Below are positions 49,342-61,499 of a stretch of DNA of 64,000 bases, one piece after another. The notes beneath the pieces were generated by a model. That model saw only the letters and a program-made list of their open reading frames with translations. It did no database searches and had not been told where the DNA came from. How positions within the stretch are numbered: position 1 is the stretch's first letter; every line of letters starts with the position of its first letter. The translations under genes were made by a program, and so were the position numbers. The stretch comes from Avibacterium gallinarum (GTDB lineage: Bacteria > Pseudomonadota > Gammaproteobacteria > Enterobacterales > Pasteurellaceae), in the NCBI RefSeq assembly GCF_002921135.1, contig NZ_PQVJ01000021.1, forward strand, positions 1-64,000. Reading direction: 5' to 3'.

Positions 49342-49378
49342 ATTTTAACATTTAATTTTTATTATTTAATAACGACTT

Positions 49379-50344
49379 ATGAACGCGCAGAACCTTTTTT
49401 CTTCCCCTGAACATTTCACCGTTTTATTAAATGAAGCGGTGGACGGTTTGGCGTTGAAAGAAAAAGGCATCTATATTGATGGCACTTTTGGGCGTGGCGG
49501 TCATTCTCGTCTGATTTTATCTCGTTTATCCCAAGATGGCAGATTAATCGCCATTGATCGCGATCCGCGTGCGATTGCGGCGGCAGCGCAAATTCAAGAT
49601 CCGCGTTTTCAGATTGAACACAATAGCTTTTCTGCGATCCCTGAGATCTGCGAAAAATTAGGTTTAGTCGGTAAGATTGACGGTATTTTGCTCGATCTTG
49701 GCGTATCTTCCCCTCAATTAGATGAAGCCGAGCGCGGTTTTAGTTTTATGAAAGACGGCCCGCTTGATATGCGAATGGATACCACCCAAGGTTTATCAGC
49801 GGCAGAATGGTTGCAACAGGTTTCTGAGCAAGATTTGGCTTGGGTGTTGAAAACCTTTGGTGAAGAGCGTTTTGCTAAGCGCATTGCACAAGCCATTGTT
49901 AATTATAATAAAAATGCACGCCAAAACGGCACAGAACCACTTAATCGCACCTTGCAATTAGCTGAGCTGATTGCGCAATCGGTTCCTTTTAAAGATAAAC
50001 ATAAACACCCAGCTACGCGTAGTTTTCAGGCAATTCGTATTTTCATTAATGCTGAATTGGAAGAGCTAGAACGTGTTTTACAAGGGGCTTTACAAGTATT
50101 AGCGCCGCAAGGACGGTTGTCGATCATCAGCTTCCATTCCCTTGAAGATCGTATGGTGAAACATTTTATGCGTAAGCAAAGCAAGGGCGAAAGTTTGCCA
50201 AAAGGTTTGCCGTTGCGTGAAGATCAAATTCAGCGTAGCCAAACCTTAAAAACTATTGGCAAGGCGATTATGCCAAGTGAACAAGAAATTGCCCAAAATG
50301 CCCGCTCAAGAAGTGCGGTGCTGCGTATTGCGGAGAGAGTATAA
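49379..50344 (+). CDS. rsmH: 16S rRNA (cytosine1402-N4)-methyltransferase RsmH
   Basis: Methylates N4 of C1402 in the 30S P site. The SAM-binding [10 protein letters not shown] loop, [10 protein letters not shown] and the R-I-F-I-N-A-E-L-E and S-F-H-S-L-E-D-R motifs identify it. 321 residues. It stands 111 bases after mraZ and 2 bases before ftsL, second in the dcw cluster. Confidence 0.97.
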   Translation: MNAQNLFSSPEHFTVLLNEAVDGLALKEKGIYIDGTFGRGGHSRLILSRLSQDGRLIAIDRDPRAIAAAAQIQDPRFQIEHNSFSAIPEICEKLGLVGKIDGILLDLGVSSPQLDEAERGFSFMKDGPLDMRMDTTQGLSAAEWLQQVSEQDLAWVLKTFGEERFAKRIAQAIVNYNKNARQNGTEPLNRTLQLAELIAQSVPFKDKHKHPATRSFQAIRIFINAELEELERVLQGALQVLAPQGRLSIISFHSLEDRMVKHFMRKQSKGESLPKGLPLREDQIQRSQTLKTIGKAIMPSEQEIAQNARSRSAVLRIAERV

Positions 50345-50346
50345 AA

Positions 50347-50667
50347 ATGGTTGAAAATTCAGAACGTTATCCATTGCGTAGCATTATTGCTGAAGATCTC
50401 TTTGCCTTGAATAAATTAGTGATGGCGTTAATGGTATTGGTGATTGTGAGTGCATTAAGCACCATTTGGATTACTCACAAAACGCGTGGCTTGATCGCCG
50501 AAAAAGGCGAATTAGTGTTGCAACACCAAGCCTTGGAAAATGAATTTTTAAATCTCAAGTTAGAAGAAGCAACCCAAAGCGATAATACTCGTGTTGAAGC
50601 AATTGCAACAGGCAAATTACAGATGAAACGTGTTGTGCCAGAACAAGAAGTTTTGTTATTGGAATAG
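50347..50667 (+). CDS. ftsL: Cell division protein FtsL
   Basis: Short bitopic divisome protein. A cytosolic tail (residues 1-25) leads into one transmembrane helix at about 26-45 (L-V-M-A-L-M-V-L-V-I-V-S-A-L-S-T-I-W) and a periplasmic coiled coil rich in leucine heptads (E-L-V-L-Q-H-Q-A-L-E-N-E-F-L-N-L). It complexes with FtsB and FtsQ (the latter also here) to activate FtsWI. 106 residues; identity is supported by position more than by sequence. Confidence 0.92.
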   Translation: MVENSERYPLRSIIAEDLFALNKLVMALMVLVIVSALSTIWITHKTRGLIAEKGELVLQHQALENEFLNLKLEEATQSDNTRVEAIATGKLQMKRVVPEQEVLLLE

Positions 50668-50689
50668 TTAATAGACCCTAAGGTGCAAA

Positions 50690-52492
50690 ATGATCAAGAA
50701 GAAAAATCACAGAACAAAGCGTAGCACCAGCACAGGCAGTGCAATTAAACGCAATAAACCTAAAATTTCCTACCATAATAGTTTTTTGAAAGGTCGTTTT
50801 TATTGGTCGATCGCCGCTGTCGTACTTGGGTTAAGTGCCTTGATTGCACGCGCGGCTTATATACAAGTGGTAAATGCCGATCCGCTGGCTGATGAGGCGG
50901 ATAAACGCTCAGTGCGTACTCAGCAAGTGCTTTCTGTGCGTGGTTCAATTTTAGATCGCAATGGACAACTTCTTTCTGTCAGCGTACCGATGTATTCTGT
51001 GGTGGCTGATGCTAAATTCGTGTTTGAAGAAAATTCTTTGCAAGATAAAGAACGTTGGCAAGCGCTCGCCAAAGCCCTTGGGGTTTCTTATAGCAATTTA
51101 ATTAAGCACGTGGAAAAAGATCCTTCTTCTCGCTTTGTATATTTATCTCGTCAGGTTTCTCCAACCGTTGCTGATTATATTAAGCAGCTGAAAATCAAAG
51201 GCGTTGTGTTAAAAACAGAAGCACGCCGTTTTTATCCAAGAGTGGAAGAAACCGCCCATTTAATCGGTTATACCAATATTGACGGTGAAGGCATTGAAGG
51301 CATTGAAAAAAGTTTTAATTCCTTACTAGTGGGGAAATCGGGTTCACGCACTTACCGTAAAGATAAATTTGGGCGTGTGGTGGAAGATATTGCCGATGTT
51401 AAAAAATACGATGCACATAATGTTACGCTAAGTATTGATGAAAAACTGCAATCTATGGTTTACCGTGAAATCAAAAAAGCGGTTACAGCAAATAAAGCAG
51501 AATCAGGCACAGCTGTGTTAGTAGATATTCGCACAGGTGAAGTATTGGCAATGGTGAATGCGCCTTCTTATAACCCGAATAATCGTACTGGCGTGAAAGC
51601 CGATCTTATCCGCAACCGTGCAGTAACGGATATTTTTGAGCCGGGTTCTACGGTAAAACCTTTTGTTGTTTTAACCGCACTTCAACGTGGCGTGGTGGGA
51701 CGTCATCAAGTGATTAATACAGGGCGTTTAGTGCTAAATGGACACGAAGTCAAAGATGTGGCACCAAGAGATAGCCAAACCCTTGATGAAATTTTAGAAA
51801 ACTCCAGTAACCGTGGTATGAGCCGTTTAGCCTTATTAATGCCACCAAGTGCCTTAATGGAAACCTATGAAAATGCAGGCTTAGGAAAACCGACAGAACT
51901 TGGGCTAAGCGGTGAGCAATCAGGCTTATTAAATGCAAACCGTAAGCGTTGGGCAGATATTGAGCGTGCCACCGTGGCTTATGGTTATGGCTTGAATGTA
52001 ACGCCAGTGCAAATTGCACGTGCTTATGTGACCTTAGGCAGTTTCGGGATTTATCGTCCACTTTCTATTACCAAGGTTGATCCGCCTGTTATCGGACAGC
52101 GTGTATTTTCCGAGAAAATCACCCGTGAAGTGGTGAATATGATGGAAAAAGTGGCGATCAAAAATAAACGCGCAATGGTGGAAGGCTATCGTGTTGGGAT
52201 CAAAACAGGGACAGCGAAAAAGCTAGAAAAAGGCCGTTATGTGGATAAATATATTGCTTACACCGCAGGCATTGCGCCAGTGAGCGATCCGCGCTATGCA
52301 CTGATCGTTTTGATCAATGAGCCGAAAGCGGGGCAATATTATGGTGGGGCGGTTTCTGCACCATTGTTCTCAAATATTATGGGCTATGCGTTACGAATGA
52401 ATAACGTTCCGCCTGATGCGGTGGAGCAACAAAAAGTCGCCAAACGCACCGTTCGTTTAAACACTCAGAAAAAAGATGAAACAACGAACTAA
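50690..52492 (+). CDS. ftsI: Peptidoglycan transpeptidase FtsI (PBP3)
   Basis: Septal DD-transpeptidase and target of beta-lactams. A basic cytosolic tail, one transmembrane helix (about 33-55) and a PBP dimerisation region precede the transpeptidase domain. Its motifs are intact: nucleophile S-T-V-K (E-P-G-S-T-V-K-P-F), S-S-N (E-N-S-S-N-R-G) and K-T-G (G-I-K-T-G-T-A-K-K). 600 residues, close to H. influenzae FtsI, in which point changes here lower beta-lactam susceptibility; specific variants were not assessed. Confidence 0.97.
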   Translation: MIKKKNHRTKRSTSTGSAIKRNKPKISYHNSFLKGRFYWSIAAVVLGLSALIARAAYIQVVNADPLADEADKRSVRTQQVLSVRGSILDRNGQLLSVSVPMYSVVADAKFVFEENSLQDKERWQALAKALGVSYSNLIKHVEKDPSSRFVYLSRQVSPTVADYIKQLKIKGVVLKTEARRFYPRVEETAHLIGYTNIDGEGIEGIEKSFNSLLVGKSGSRTYRKDKFGRVVEDIADVKKYDAHNVTLSIDEKLQSMVYREIKKAVTANKAESGTAVLVDIRTGEVLAMVNAPSYNPNNRTGVKADLIRNRAVTDIFEPGSTVKPFVVLTALQRGVVGRHQVINTGRLVLNGHEVKDVAPRDSQTLDEILENSSNRGMSRLALLMPPSALMETYENAGLGKPTELGLSGEQSGLLNANRKRWADIERATVAYGYGLNVTPVQIARAYVTLGSFGIYRPLSITKVDPPVIGQRVFSEKITREVVNMMEKVAIKNKRAMVEGYRVGIKTGTAKKLEKGRYVDKYIAYTAGIAPVSDPRYALIVLINEPKAGQYYGGAVSAPLFSNIMGYALRMNNVPPDAVEQQKVAKRTVRLNTQKKDETTN

Positions 52493-52512
52493 TTTTTGAT
52501 CAAGGAAAAATA

Positions 52513-53988
52513 ATGAAAAAACTCACCGCACTTTTGGGGATCGATCATTTGCCCCAAGAAGTTGAGCTGACCGAAATGACGTTAGACAGCCGCTCTGCAA
52601 AGACTGGCTGTCTTTTCGTTGCTATAAAAGGGCATCAAACGGACGGCAGAAACTACATTCCGCAAGCTATTGCTAATGGCGCAAGTGCGGTGCTTTTTGA
52701 AGCAGATTTTGCGCAGCAACACTTAACCGTCAAAATGGAACAAGGCATTCCGCTCATTGCCTATTATGAATTACCGCAACATTTATCGCGTCTTGCAGGG
52801 CAATTTTATAATGATCCTTCAGCCCATTTAACCCTCGTTGGCGTAACAGGAACGAACGGCAAAACCACGGTGGCTCAGCTTGTGGCACAATGGGCAAACT
52901 TGCTTGCTCATAAAAGTGCGGTAATGGGAACGATTGGAAATGGCTTGCTTGGGCAAATTAAGGAAGCGGCAAATACCACCGGTTCAGCCATTGAAATTCA
53001 AGCTACCCTTGCAGAATTTGTACAGGCTGGCGCAGATTTTGCCGCCATTGAAGTGTCATCACACGGCTTAGTGCAACATCGCGTTGAAGCACTGCAATTT
53101 GCCGTGGCCATTTTTACCAACCTGAGCCGTGATCATCTTGATTATCACCACACAATGGAAAATTATGCTGCTGCGAAATACCGTTTATTCAGCGAGTTAA
53201 ATAGCACATATAAAGTGATTAACGCCGATGATCCTGTGGGCGCACAATGGTTACAGCAATTACCCAATGCCATTGCGGTGAGCTGTAAAGCGGATTATCA
53301 ACCAAACCATAAACAATGGCTCAAAGCAGAGCAAGTTCAATTCCACAATCAAGGGGCGATTATTCATTTCACATCAAGTTGGGGCAAGGGTGAATTGCAT
53401 AGCCCATTGATTGGCGCATTTAATGTCAGCAATTTATTATTTGCTTTCGCCAGTCTGCTTGCCTTAGGTTATTCATTAGACGAACTTTGCCAAAGTGCGG
53501 GGCAATTACAAGGTGTTTGTGGGCGAATGGAACGTTTGAATGCGGCAAATCAAGCCACGGCGATTGTGGATTATGCACATACGCCAGATGCCTTAGAAAA
53601 AGCGTTGCAAGCAGCACGTTTGCATTGTGAAGGCGCGCTTTATTGCGTGTTTGGTTGCGGCGGTGATCGGGATACAGGGAAGCGTCCGCAAATGGCACAC
53701 ATTGCAGAGCAGTTTGCCGATTTTGTAATTGTTACGGACGACAACCCACGCACAGAAGATGCCGAAAAAATTATGCAAGACATTCAAGCGGGATTTGTGG
53801 ATTTAAGCACGGTGCAGATTATTCATCAGCGTGATCAAGCGATTCAACAAGCGCTCAAAATGGCACAACCGCAAGATGTGGTGCTGATTGCCGGCAAAGG
53901 CCACGAAGATTACCAAATTATTGGCACAACGAAATTGCCGTTTTCCGATCAAGCGACAGTAAAACAATATTTTAGTGAAACGAAATGA
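52513..53988 (+). CDS. murE: UDP-MurNAc-tripeptide synthetase MurE
   Basis: Adds meso-diaminopimelate to UDP-MurNAc-L-Ala-D-Glu. The Mur-ligase ATP loop is V-T-G-T-N-G-K-T-T, and the DAP-specific D-N-P-R motif is present (T-D-D-N-P-R-T-E-D). 491 residues. The second to fifth codons (K-K-L-T-A-L) are partly encoded by an uptake sequence. It overlaps murF by four bases (ATGA). Confidence 0.96.
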   Translation: MKKLTALLGIDHLPQEVELTEMTLDSRSAKTGCLFVAIKGHQTDGRNYIPQAIANGASAVLFEADFAQQHLTVKMEQGIPLIAYYELPQHLSRLAGQFYNDPSAHLTLVGVTGTNGKTTVAQLVAQWANLLAHKSAVMGTIGNGLLGQIKEAANTTGSAIEIQATLAEFVQAGADFAAIEVSSHGLVQHRVEALQFAVAIFTNLSRDHLDYHHTMENYAAAKYRLFSELNSTYKVINADDPVGAQWLQQLPNAIAVSCKADYQPNHKQWLKAEQVQFHNQGAIIHFTSSWGKGELHSPLIGAFNVSNLLFAFASLLALGYSLDELCQSAGQLQGVCGRMERLNAANQATAIVDYAHTPDALEKALQAARLHCEGALYCVFGCGGDRDTGKRPQMAHIAEQFADFVIVTDDNPRTEDAEKIMQDIQAGFVDLSTVQIIHQRDQAIQQALKMAQPQDVVLIAGKGHEDYQIIGTTKLPFSDQATVKQYFSETK

Positions 53989-55367
53989 TTAAATTAACCA
54001 CCCAACAATTGGCTGATATTCTCAATGGCACGCTTTATGGTGATGGGCGTATCGCGATTGAAAATATCAGCACGGATACCCGTCAAGCCAATCCGCAAGG
54101 GCTATTTTTTGCTTTAAAAGGTGAGCGTTTTAATGGGCATCAATATTTAGCCAATGCCGTGGAACAAGGCGCATTGGCGGTGATCGTCGATCATCAATGT
54201 GAAATAGATGTACCACAAATTGTTGTGGCGGACACTCGTCTTGCCTTAGGACACCTAGGCAAATGGCTAAAAGCGCAAATTAACCCTTTAACGGTGGCGA
54301 TCACGGGATCATCAGGCAAAACCACGGTGAAAGAAATGACTGCCGCCATTTTGCAACAAAGTGCGGGGGATTTTTCCCAAGTTTTATTTACCAACGGTAA
54401 TTTCAATAATGATATTGGCGTGCCATTAACCTTATTACGCCTTACCCCGCAGCATAAATTTGCGGTGATTGAATTGGGCGCCAATCATCTAGGTGAAATT
54501 GCGTACACCACGGAATTAGTGCGTCCTAACGTGGCGATGGTGAATAATGTGGCCGCTGCACATTTGGAAGGTTTTGGTAGCCTTGCAGGCGTGGCACAAG
54601 CCAAAGGCGAAATCTATCAAGGGCTTGCGCAACAAGGTATCGCCTTGATTAATTTAGATTGCAATTATCTGGTGGATTGGCAAAAGAATATTGGCGATCA
54701 CCAAGTGCGGTCGTTTTCTTTAACAAATTCACAAGCGGATTTTTATGCTGCGGATATTCAGCTCACCGGGCAAGGATCGCAATTTACCTTACACAGCCCA
54801 CAGGGCGAGATTGCCATTCAGCTGCCTTATTTAGGCGAGCATAACATCAGCAATGCGTTGGCAGCAACCGCGTTAGCGATGAATGTGGGCGCAAGCCTTT
54901 CTGATGTGCAACAAGGCTTGGCAAAAGGCGCAAAAGTGAAAGGGCGTTTATTCCCGATTCAGCCTTGCGAAAATTTATTGTTACTCGATGACACTTATAA
55001 CGCCAATGTGGATTCCTTGCAGTCGGCGATTCAAGTGTTACAAAAATATCCCGCTTTTCGCATTTTAATTGTTGGCGATATGGCAGAATTAGGCGAAAAT
55101 AGTCAGCTTTGCCATCAGCAAGTGGCGGACGCGGCGAAAGCGGCACAATTAGATTTTGTGGCAAGTTTTGGTCAGGAAAGTGCGGTGATTTCAGCTCAAA
55201 GTGGTGGAACACATTTTACTGAACAAGCCGTCTTGGCGGATTTTATTACTCGCTTAATTAAAGAAAAATTAGCACAAAATCAATCCGTTGTGGTGTTAGC
55301 CAAAGGCTCTCGCCGAATGCAATTAGAAAATGTAATTGAATTATTAAAGGATAATTTCCAATGTTAG
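53985..55367 (+). CDS. murF: UDP-MurNAc-pentapeptide synthetase MurF
   Basis: Adds D-Ala-D-Ala to the tripeptide, the last cytosolic amino-acid step. The ATP loop is [11 protein letters not shown], with the [10 protein letters not shown] motif and the C-terminal D-D-T-Y-N-A-N block typical of MurF. 460 residues. It overlaps murE by 4 bases and mraY by 7, so translation through the cluster is coupled. Confidence 0.96.
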   Translation: MIKLTTQQLADILNGTLYGDGRIAIENISTDTRQANPQGLFFALKGERFNGHQYLANAVEQGALAVIVDHQCEIDVPQIVVADTRLALGHLGKWLKAQINPLTVAITGSSGKTTVKEMTAAILQQSAGDFSQVLFTNGNFNNDIGVPLTLLRLTPQHKFAVIELGANHLGEIAYTTELVRPNVAMVNNVAAAHLEGFGSLAGVAQAKGEIYQGLAQQGIALINLDCNYLVDWQKNIGDHQVRSFSLTNSQADFYAADIQLTGQGSQFTLHSPQGEIAIQLPYLGEHNISNALAATALAMNVGASLSDVQQGLAKGAKVKGRLFPIQPCENLLLLDDTYNANVDSLQSAIQVLQKYPAFRILIVGDMAELGENSQLCHQQVADAAKAAQLDFVASFGQESAVISAQSGGTHFTEQAVLADFITRLIKEKLAQNQSVVVLAKGSRRMQLENVIELLKDNFQC

Positions 55368-56443
55368 TTTGGCTCGCGGAATATCTCCAGCAATATCAAA
55401 GTGGCTTTAATGTCATCTCTTATATTACCGTGCGTGCGATCTTGGCATTATTGACCGCACTGTTAATTTCATTATGGATCGGCCCTAAAGTGATCCGCCG
55501 TTTACAAATTCTTAAATTTGGCCAAGAAGTGCGTAATGACGGGCCAGAAAGCCATTTAAGCAAAAAAGGTACGCCAACTATGGGCGGAATTATGATTTTA
55601 TTCGCCATTACCGTTAGCACCTTGTTTTGGGCGAATTTAGCTAATCCTTATGTTTGGTTTAGCTTATTTGTGTTGCTCGGCTATGGCGCAGTGGGCTTTG
55701 TGGACGATTACCGCAAAATTACCCGCAAAAACACGGACGGCTTAATTGCACGCTGGAAATATTTTTGGCTATCGGCCATTGCGCTCGTTGCGGTATTTGG
55801 TATGTATGCCGTGGGGAAAGACACCGATGCCACACGCCTTGTCGTACCATTCTTTAAAGAAGTGATGCCACAGCTCGGCTTGTTCTATGTGGTGTTGGCC
55901 TATTTTGTGATTGTGGGGACAAGTAATGCGGTGAATTTAACAGACGGTTTAGACGGCCTTGCCATTATGCCAACTGTCTTTGTGGCAGGGGCATTTGCTT
56001 TGATTGCGTGGGCAACAGGTAACGTAGAATGGTCAAATTATTTGTATATTCCGCATATTAAATACACTTCTGAACTGGTGGTGTTCTGTACCGCCATTGT
56101 CGGTGCGGGATTAGGCTTCCTTTGGTTTAATACTTACCCAGCGCAAGTGTTTATGGGCGATGTGGGATCGCTCGCACTGGGCGGCGCATTAGGTGTGGTG
56201 GCCGTGCTAGTTCGCCAAGAATTTTTATTAGTGATTATGGGCGGTGTGTTTGTAATGGAAACCCTGTCTGTAATTTTGCAAGTGGGGTCTTACAAACTGC
56301 GTAAACAGCGTATTTTCCGTATGGCACCCATTCACCATCATTTTGAATTAAAAGGCTGGCCTGAACCGCGCGTGATTATTCGCTTTTGGATTATTTCCTT
56401 AATGCTTGTATTACTTGGCTTGGTTACTTTGAAGTTACGTTAA
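55361..56443 (+). CDS. mraY: Phospho-MurNAc-pentapeptide transferase MraY
   Basis: Polytopic enzyme making lipid I. Ten transmembrane helices, the cytosolic aspartates in V-D-D-Y-R-K and N-L-T-D-G-L-D-G-L, and the H-H-H-F-E motif near the C-terminus are conserved. 360 residues exactly matches the family. It overlaps murF by 7 bases. Confidence 0.97.
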   Translation: MLVWLAEYLQQYQSGFNVISYITVRAILALLTALLISLWIGPKVIRRLQILKFGQEVRNDGPESHLSKKGTPTMGGIMILFAITVSTLFWANLANPYVWFSLFVLLGYGAVGFVDDYRKITRKNTDGLIARWKYFWLSAIALVAVFGMYAVGKDTDATRLVVPFFKEVMPQLGLFYVVLAYFVIVGTSNAVNLTDGLDGLAIMPTVFVAGAFALIAWATGNVEWSNYLYIPHIKYTSELVVFCTAIVGAGLGFLWFNTYPAQVFMGDVGSLALGGALGVVAVLVRQEFLLVIMGGVFVMETLSVILQVGSYKLRKQRIFRMAPIHHHFELKGWPEPRVIIRFWIISLMLVLLGLVTLKLR

Positions 56444-56461
56444 AAAGGTTAAGAGCAAACA

Positions 56462-57772
56462 ATGAATCAATATCAAGATAAAAATATCTGTGTAGTAGGC
56501 TTAGGCAAAACAGGGTTGTCTTGCGTGGATTATTTGCTTGCGCAACAAGCTAAGGTGCGCGTGATGGATACCCGCCAATCACCAGCGGGTGTGGAACAAT
56601 TACCGCCAAATGTGGAAGTGCATACAGGCGGCTTAAACCCACAATGGTTGCTGGAAAGCGATATGATTGTAATCAGCCCAGGGCTTGCAGTAAAAACACC
56701 AGAAATTTACACCGCACTTCAAGCTGGCGTTGAAGTGGTGGGCGATATTGAATTGTTCTGCCGTGCTGCCGATAAACCGATTATTGCCATTACGGGCTCA
56801 AACGGCAAAAGCACGGTAACCACCTTAGTAGCAGAAATGGCGAAAGCCGCAGGCTTAAAGGTGGGAATGGGCGGCAATATTGGCATTCCAGCCCTTTCTT
56901 TGCTTGAACAAAACCACGATATTTATGTGCTAGAGCTGTCGAGCTTTCAACTGGAAACCACTTACAGCTTAAAAGCCATTGCCGCGACCGTATTAAATGT
57001 GAGCGAAGATCATATGAACCGCTATGTGGATTTAGAAGATTATCGCCAAGCCAAATTAAACATTTACCATCATTGCCAAACTGCGGTGATTAATGCAGAA
57101 GATCCGTTAACCCAACAAGACGGCACAGAGCGAGCGAAGCAGCAAGTGAGATTTGGCGAAACGAACGCTGATTATTGGCTAAAAAGCGAAAACGGTAAGC
57201 AATATTTAATGGCTTATGAAGAAATGATTTTACCTTGCGATGAAATAAAATTGACAGGTCGCCATAATTATATGAATGCACTGGCAGCTATTGCTCTTGC
57301 ACAAAGTGCGGGGATAAATTTGCACGGAATTTGCACCGCACTTCGTGAATTTACAGGGCTAGAACACCGCTTTCAACTCGCCCATTTCTCCAATGGCGTG
57401 CGTTGGATCAACGATTCTAAAGCCACTAATGTGGGTAGCACTGTGGCAGCACTCATAGGCTTACAGGTGGCAGGTAAACTTTATCTATTGCTCGGCGGTG
57501 ATGGCAAAGGCGCTGATTTTTCTGAACTCGCTGCGTTGATTAATCAACCGCATATTGAGTGTTATTGTTTTGGGCAAGATGGAGAAAAATTGGCGAAACT
57601 TTCAGAGCAAAGTCATTTGTTTGACACAATGGAACAAGCAATTGAAGCCTTTCGTTCGCAACTCAAATCAGGCGATATGGTCTTGCTTTCCCCAGCTTGT
57701 GCGAGCCTTGATCAATTTGCCTCATTTGAAAAGCGTGGCGAAGAATTTACCCGCTTAGCCAAATTAAGTTAG
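56462..57772 (+). CDS. murD: UDP-MurNAc-L-alanine--D-glutamate ligase MurD
   Basis: Adds D-glutamate to UDP-MurNAc-L-Ala. The N-terminal G-L-G-K-T-G-L-S dinucleotide-like loop, ATP loop I-T-G-S-N-G-K-S-T-V and C-terminal L-S-P-A-C-A-S-L-D-Q-F are diagnostic. 436 residues. An imperfect inverted uptake-sequence pair lies inside the gene near 57302-57343. Confidence 0.96.
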   Translation: MNQYQDKNICVVGLGKTGLSCVDYLLAQQAKVRVMDTRQSPAGVEQLPPNVEVHTGGLNPQWLLESDMIVISPGLAVKTPEIYTALQAGVEVVGDIELFCRAADKPIIAITGSNGKSTVTTLVAEMAKAAGLKVGMGGNIGIPALSLLEQNHDIYVLELSSFQLETTYSLKAIAATVLNVSEDHMNRYVDLEDYRQAKLNIYHHCQTAVINAEDPLTQQDGTERAKQQVRFGETNADYWLKSENGKQYLMAYEEMILPCDEIKLTGRHNYMNALAAIALAQSAGINLHGICTALREFTGLEHRFQLAHFSNGVRWINDSKATNVGSTVAALIGLQVAGKLYLLLGGDGKGADFSELAALINQPHIECYCFGQDGEKLAKLSEQSHLFDTMEQAIEAFRSQLKSGDMVLLSPACASLDQFASFEKRGEEFTRLAKLS

Positions 57773-57782
57773 AGAATCATCA

Positions 57783-58961
57783 ATGCAGTTTATTGAAAAT
57801 TTAAAAGTCCATTCAAGAATTACGCCAAATAATTTGCTCTACGACAGAGCGTTATTATGGCTCTTTGTGAGTTTGCTCGTGATTGGATTGATCGCTGTAT
57901 CTTCTGCGTCAATTCCTGTGGGAGCGAGATTATTCAATGACTCTTTCTATTTTGCAAAACGTGATGCCATCTATGTTGTGCTGTCAATTTTTGCTTGCTA
58001 TACCGTATTAAATATTCCAACGACTTTCTGGGAAAAGTATTATGGCTATATTTTTTGGATTGCAATGATTTTGCTCGTTATGGTGCTTATTCCTGGAATT
58101 GGCTCAAGAATTAATGGGGCTAGACGTTGGATTCCAATGATCTTCTTTAACTTCCAGCCTGCTGAATTTGCTAAGTTGGCACTTACTTGCTTCCTTGCTA
58201 GCTATTTTACCCGCCGTTATGACGAAGTGCGTAGCCGCAAGCTCAGTGCATTCAAGCCCTTAGTCGTAATGGGATTATTGGGCGGTTTATTATTATTGCA
58301 ACCCGATCTAGGAAGTACCGTTGTTTTATTTGTGATTACCTTTGGTTTACTTTGGATTGTGGGGGCGAATTTCTGGCAGTTCTTTGCCTTGGCTTGTTCT
58401 GGCGTCTTGCTTGTATTATGGCTAGCGATTTCATCGGCTTACCGACTGAAACGTTTAACGGGATTTATGGACCCTTTTAAAGACCCTTATGGCACAGGTT
58501 TTCAGCTTTCAAACTCATTAATGGCGTTTGGACGAGGGGAGATCACAGGCGAAGGACTGGGAAATTCCATTCAAAAATTAGAATATTTACCAGAAGCGCA
58601 TACTGACTTTGTGATGGCAGTCATTGGGGAAGAATTTGGACTAATTGGCATTCTCTTTGTGATCACATTGTTAGCGTTATTAGTGTTTAGAGCAATGAAA
58701 ATAGGACGAGAATCATTGCAACTAGAACAGCGTTTCAAAGGATTTTTAGCTTTCGGTATTAGTTTTTGGATTTTCTTCCAAGGCTTCGTAAATTTAGGCA
58801 TGGCATTAGGTTTATTGCCAACCAAAGGGCTGACTTTCCCATTGGTAAGCTATGGCGGATCAAGTTTGATTATTATGTCTGTCAGTATCGGGATTTTATT
58901 ACGCATTGATCACGAAAATCGACTAATGCGAAGTGGACACGCACGCTTGCGTGATGATTAA
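57783..58961 (+). CDS. ftsW: Septal peptidoglycan glycosyltransferase FtsW
   Basis: SEDS-family polymerase that works with FtsI at the septum. About ten transmembrane helices, the P-A-E-F-A-K motif, the large periplasmic loop with E-A-H-T-D-F and the C-terminal V-S-Y-G-G-S-S-L are conserved. 392 residues. It lies 10 bases after murD, within the canonical dcw order. Confidence 0.96.
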   Translation: MQFIENLKVHSRITPNNLLYDRALLWLFVSLLVIGLIAVSSASIPVGARLFNDSFYFAKRDAIYVVLSIFACYTVLNIPTTFWEKYYGYIFWIAMILLVMVLIPGIGSRINGARRWIPMIFFNFQPAEFAKLALTCFLASYFTRRYDEVRSRKLSAFKPLVVMGLLGGLLLLQPDLGSTVVLFVITFGLLWIVGANFWQFFALACSGVLLVLWLAISSAYRLKRLTGFMDPFKDPYGTGFQLSNSLMAFGRGEITGEGLGNSIQKLEYLPEAHTDFVMAVIGEEFGLIGILFVITLLALLVFRAMKIGRESLQLEQRFKGFLAFGISFWIFFQGFVNLGMALGLLPTKGLTFPLVSYGGSSLIIMSVSIGILLRIDHENRLMRSGHARLRDD

Positions 58962-58976
58962 GAAAAAGGACACATT

Positions 58977-60034
58977 GTGGCACAACAAAAAAACGTTTAT
59001 TAGTGATGGCAGGTGGAACAGGCGGACACGTTTTCCCTGCGATTGCGGTTGCACAATATCTACAGCAACAGGGTTGGGAAATCTGTTGGCTTGGTACGCA
59101 AGATCGAATGGAAGCACAATTAGTGCCTAAACACGGTATCCCAATTAAATTTATCCAAATTTCAGGCTTGCGTGGCAAAGGCATAAAGGCGTTGCTTGCC
59201 GCACCATTTAAAATTGCACGGGCGATTTTCCAAGCGAAAAAAATTATTCAAGAATATCAGCCTAATACCGTACTTGGTATGGGCGGTTATGTTTCAGGGC
59301 CGGGTGGCGTGGCGGCAAAATTATGCGGTGTACCCATTGTGTTACACGAACAAAATGCCGTGGCAGGACTAACAAATTCTTGGTTGGCCAAAATTGCAAC
59401 CCGAGTGTTGCAAGCCTTTCCTAACACTTTTCCAAATACGGAAGTGGTGGGCAACCCTGTGCGTCAATCCTTATTTGAAATGCCAAGCCCTGCACTGCGT
59501 TTCGCTGAGCGTTCAGGCAAATTAAGAGTGCTTGTGGTGGGTGGAAGCCAAGGCGCGCGCGTGTTAAATCTCACTTTGCCGAAAGTGGTCGAAGCCTTAG
59601 GAGATAAATTGACCGTTCGCCATCAAGTGGGGGCGAATATGTCGGAAAAAATCACCGCACTTTATCCGCAAGGGGCTGATGTACAAGTAACGGATTTTAT
59701 TGATGATATGGCAGAAGCCTATGGCTGGGCGGATATTGTGATTTGCCGTTCTGGCGCATTAACGGTGTGTGAACTTGCTGCCGTAGGAACGCCCGCAATT
59801 TTCGTGCCATTCCAACATAAAGACAGACAACAATATTTGAATGCAAAATATTTAGCGGACGTGGGCGCAGCTAAGATTATCGAACAAAAAGATCTCACGC
59901 CAGAAGCATTGATTGAGATGTTGAACCAATTTGATCGCAGCCAATTATTAACAATGGCAGAGAAAGCCAAGGCAATGGCAACGCCACAATCGGCTCAGCA
60001 AGTGGCTGAGGTGATTATGGCAGTAGCAAAATAA
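58977..60034 (+). CDS. murG: UDP-GlcNAc transferase MurG (lipid II synthase), apparent one-base frameshift at the start
   Basis: Converts lipid I to lipid II on the inner face of the membrane. The glycine-rich loops ([10 protein letters not shown] and G-G-S-Q-G-A-R) and C-terminal [11 protein letters not shown] are intact. The natural start is GTG 58977, well spaced from AAGGA, reading MAQQKN and then hitting TAG; one extra A in the A7 run at 58987-58993 gives [17 protein letters not shown]. The uninterrupted frame begins only at GTG 59003 and would lack the first beta strand. An essential gene, so a base-calling error or slippage is more likely than true loss. Confidence 0.93.
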
Positions 60035-60057
60035 GAAGAAAGGCAAGAGGCAGAGCA

Positions 60058-61488
60058 ATGAAAGAATTTCAAAAACGAGTAAGACAAACCGTGCCAGAAA
60101 TGCGCCGCGTGAAACAAATTCATTTTGTCGGTATTGGTGGTGCGGGAATGGGCGGTATCGCGGAAGTCTTGTTGAATGAGGGTTACCAAGTAACAGGATC
60201 GGATATTGCGGAAAATGCAGTAACGCAACGTCTAAGTGCGTTAGGTGCAAAAATTTATTTTTCTCACCAAGCAGCCAATGTTGATGGCGCGAGTGTGGTG
60301 GTGGTATCCAGCGCCATTAAAGATGATAACGTAGAAGTGGTGGAAGCGCACAATAACCGTATTCCTGTGATTCAACGTGCGCAAATGTTAGCGGAAATTA
60401 TGCGTTTCCGTCACGGCATTGCCATTGCAGGAACACACGGTAAAACCACCACAACTGCAATGATCTCAATGATTTATGCGCAAGCAGGGCTTGATCCAAC
60501 GTTCGTCAATGGTGGATTGGTGAAATCAGCTGGCACAAATGCTCATTTGGGGGCAAGCCGTTATTTAATTGCTGAAGCGGACGAAAGCGATGCGTCTTTT
60601 TTACACTTACAACCAATGGTTTCGGTGGTAACCAATATTGAGCCTGATCATATGGAAACCTATCACGGTGATTTTGAAGAAATGAAACAAACCTATGTGA
60701 ATTTCTTACATAATTTACCGTTTTATGGCTTAGCGGTAATGTGTGCAGATGATCCTGTGCTACTTGAGTTGATTCCAAAAGTTGGGCGTCAAGTGATCAC
60801 TTATGGCTTTAGCGAAAATGCAGATTATCGCATTGAAGATTATCAGCAAACAGGCTTCCAAGGGCATTACACCGTGGTTACTCCACAAGGTGAACGCGTC
60901 AATGTATTGCTTAATGTACCGGGTAAGCATAATGCGTTAAATGCAACCGCAGCCTTTGCCGTGGCGAAAGAAGAAGGCATTGGCAATGAGGCTATTTTAG
61001 CTGCCTTGGCCGATTTCCAAGGCGCAGGACGCCGTTTTGATCAGCTTGGTCAGTTTATTCGTCCTAACGGAAAAGTGATGTTAGTGGACGATTATGGGCA
61101 TCACCCAACAGAAGTGGGTGTAACCATTGAAGCAGCGAAAAAAGGCTGGGAAAACAAACGAATTGTGATGATTTTCCAACCGCACCGTTATTCGCGTACC
61201 CGTGATTTGTTTGATGATTTTGTGCAAGTGTTATCCCAAGTTGATGTGCTATTAATGCTTGATGTGTATGCCGCAGGTGAAGCGCCAATCGCAGGGGCAG
61301 ATAGCCGTTCGTTATGCCGTTCTATTCGTAATTTAGGTAAAGTTGATCCGATTTTTGTGGCTGAACAAGAAAGTCTTGCGGAAATTTTGGATCAGGTTAT
61401 TCAAGACGGTGATTTAATTTTGGCGCAAGGCGCTGGCAATGTGAGTAAACTATCCCGTCAATTAGCCGATAAGTGGACAGAAAATTAA
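60058..61488 (+). CDS. murC: UDP-MurNAc--L-alanine ligase MurC
   Basis: First amino-acid addition to UDP-MurNAc. The N-terminal [12 protein letters not shown], the ATP loop A-G-T-H-G-K-T-T-T and D-D-Y-G-H-H-P-T-E motifs are complete. 476 residues. It follows murG by 23 bases and precedes ddlB by 11. Confidence 0.97.
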   Translation: MKEFQKRVRQTVPEMRRVKQIHFVGIGGAGMGGIAEVLLNEGYQVTGSDIAENAVTQRLSALGAKIYFSHQAANVDGASVVVVSSAIKDDNVEVVEAHNNRIPVIQRAQMLAEIMRFRHGIAIAGTHGKTTTTAMISMIYAQAGLDPTFVNGGLVKSAGTNAHLGASRYLIAEADESDASFLHLQPMVSVVTNIEPDHMETYHGDFEEMKQTYVNFLHNLPFYGLAVMCADDPVLLELIPKVGRQVITYGFSENADYRIEDYQQTGFQGHYTVVTPQGERVNVLLNVPGKHNALNATAAFAVAKEEGIGNEAILAALADFQGAGRRFDQLGQFIRPNGKVMLVDDYGHHPTEVGVTIEAAKKGWENKRIVMIFQPHRYSRTRDLFDDFVQVLSQVDVLLMLDVYAAGEAPIAGADSRSLCRSIRNLGKVDPIFVAEQESLAEILDQVIQDGDLILAQGAGNVSKLSRQLADKWTEN

Positions 61489-61499
61489 TTGGAAGTAGT

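Noticed and set aside
54847-55212. 121-residue minus-strand frame inside murF
   Set aside because: Shadow of murF with no start signals.
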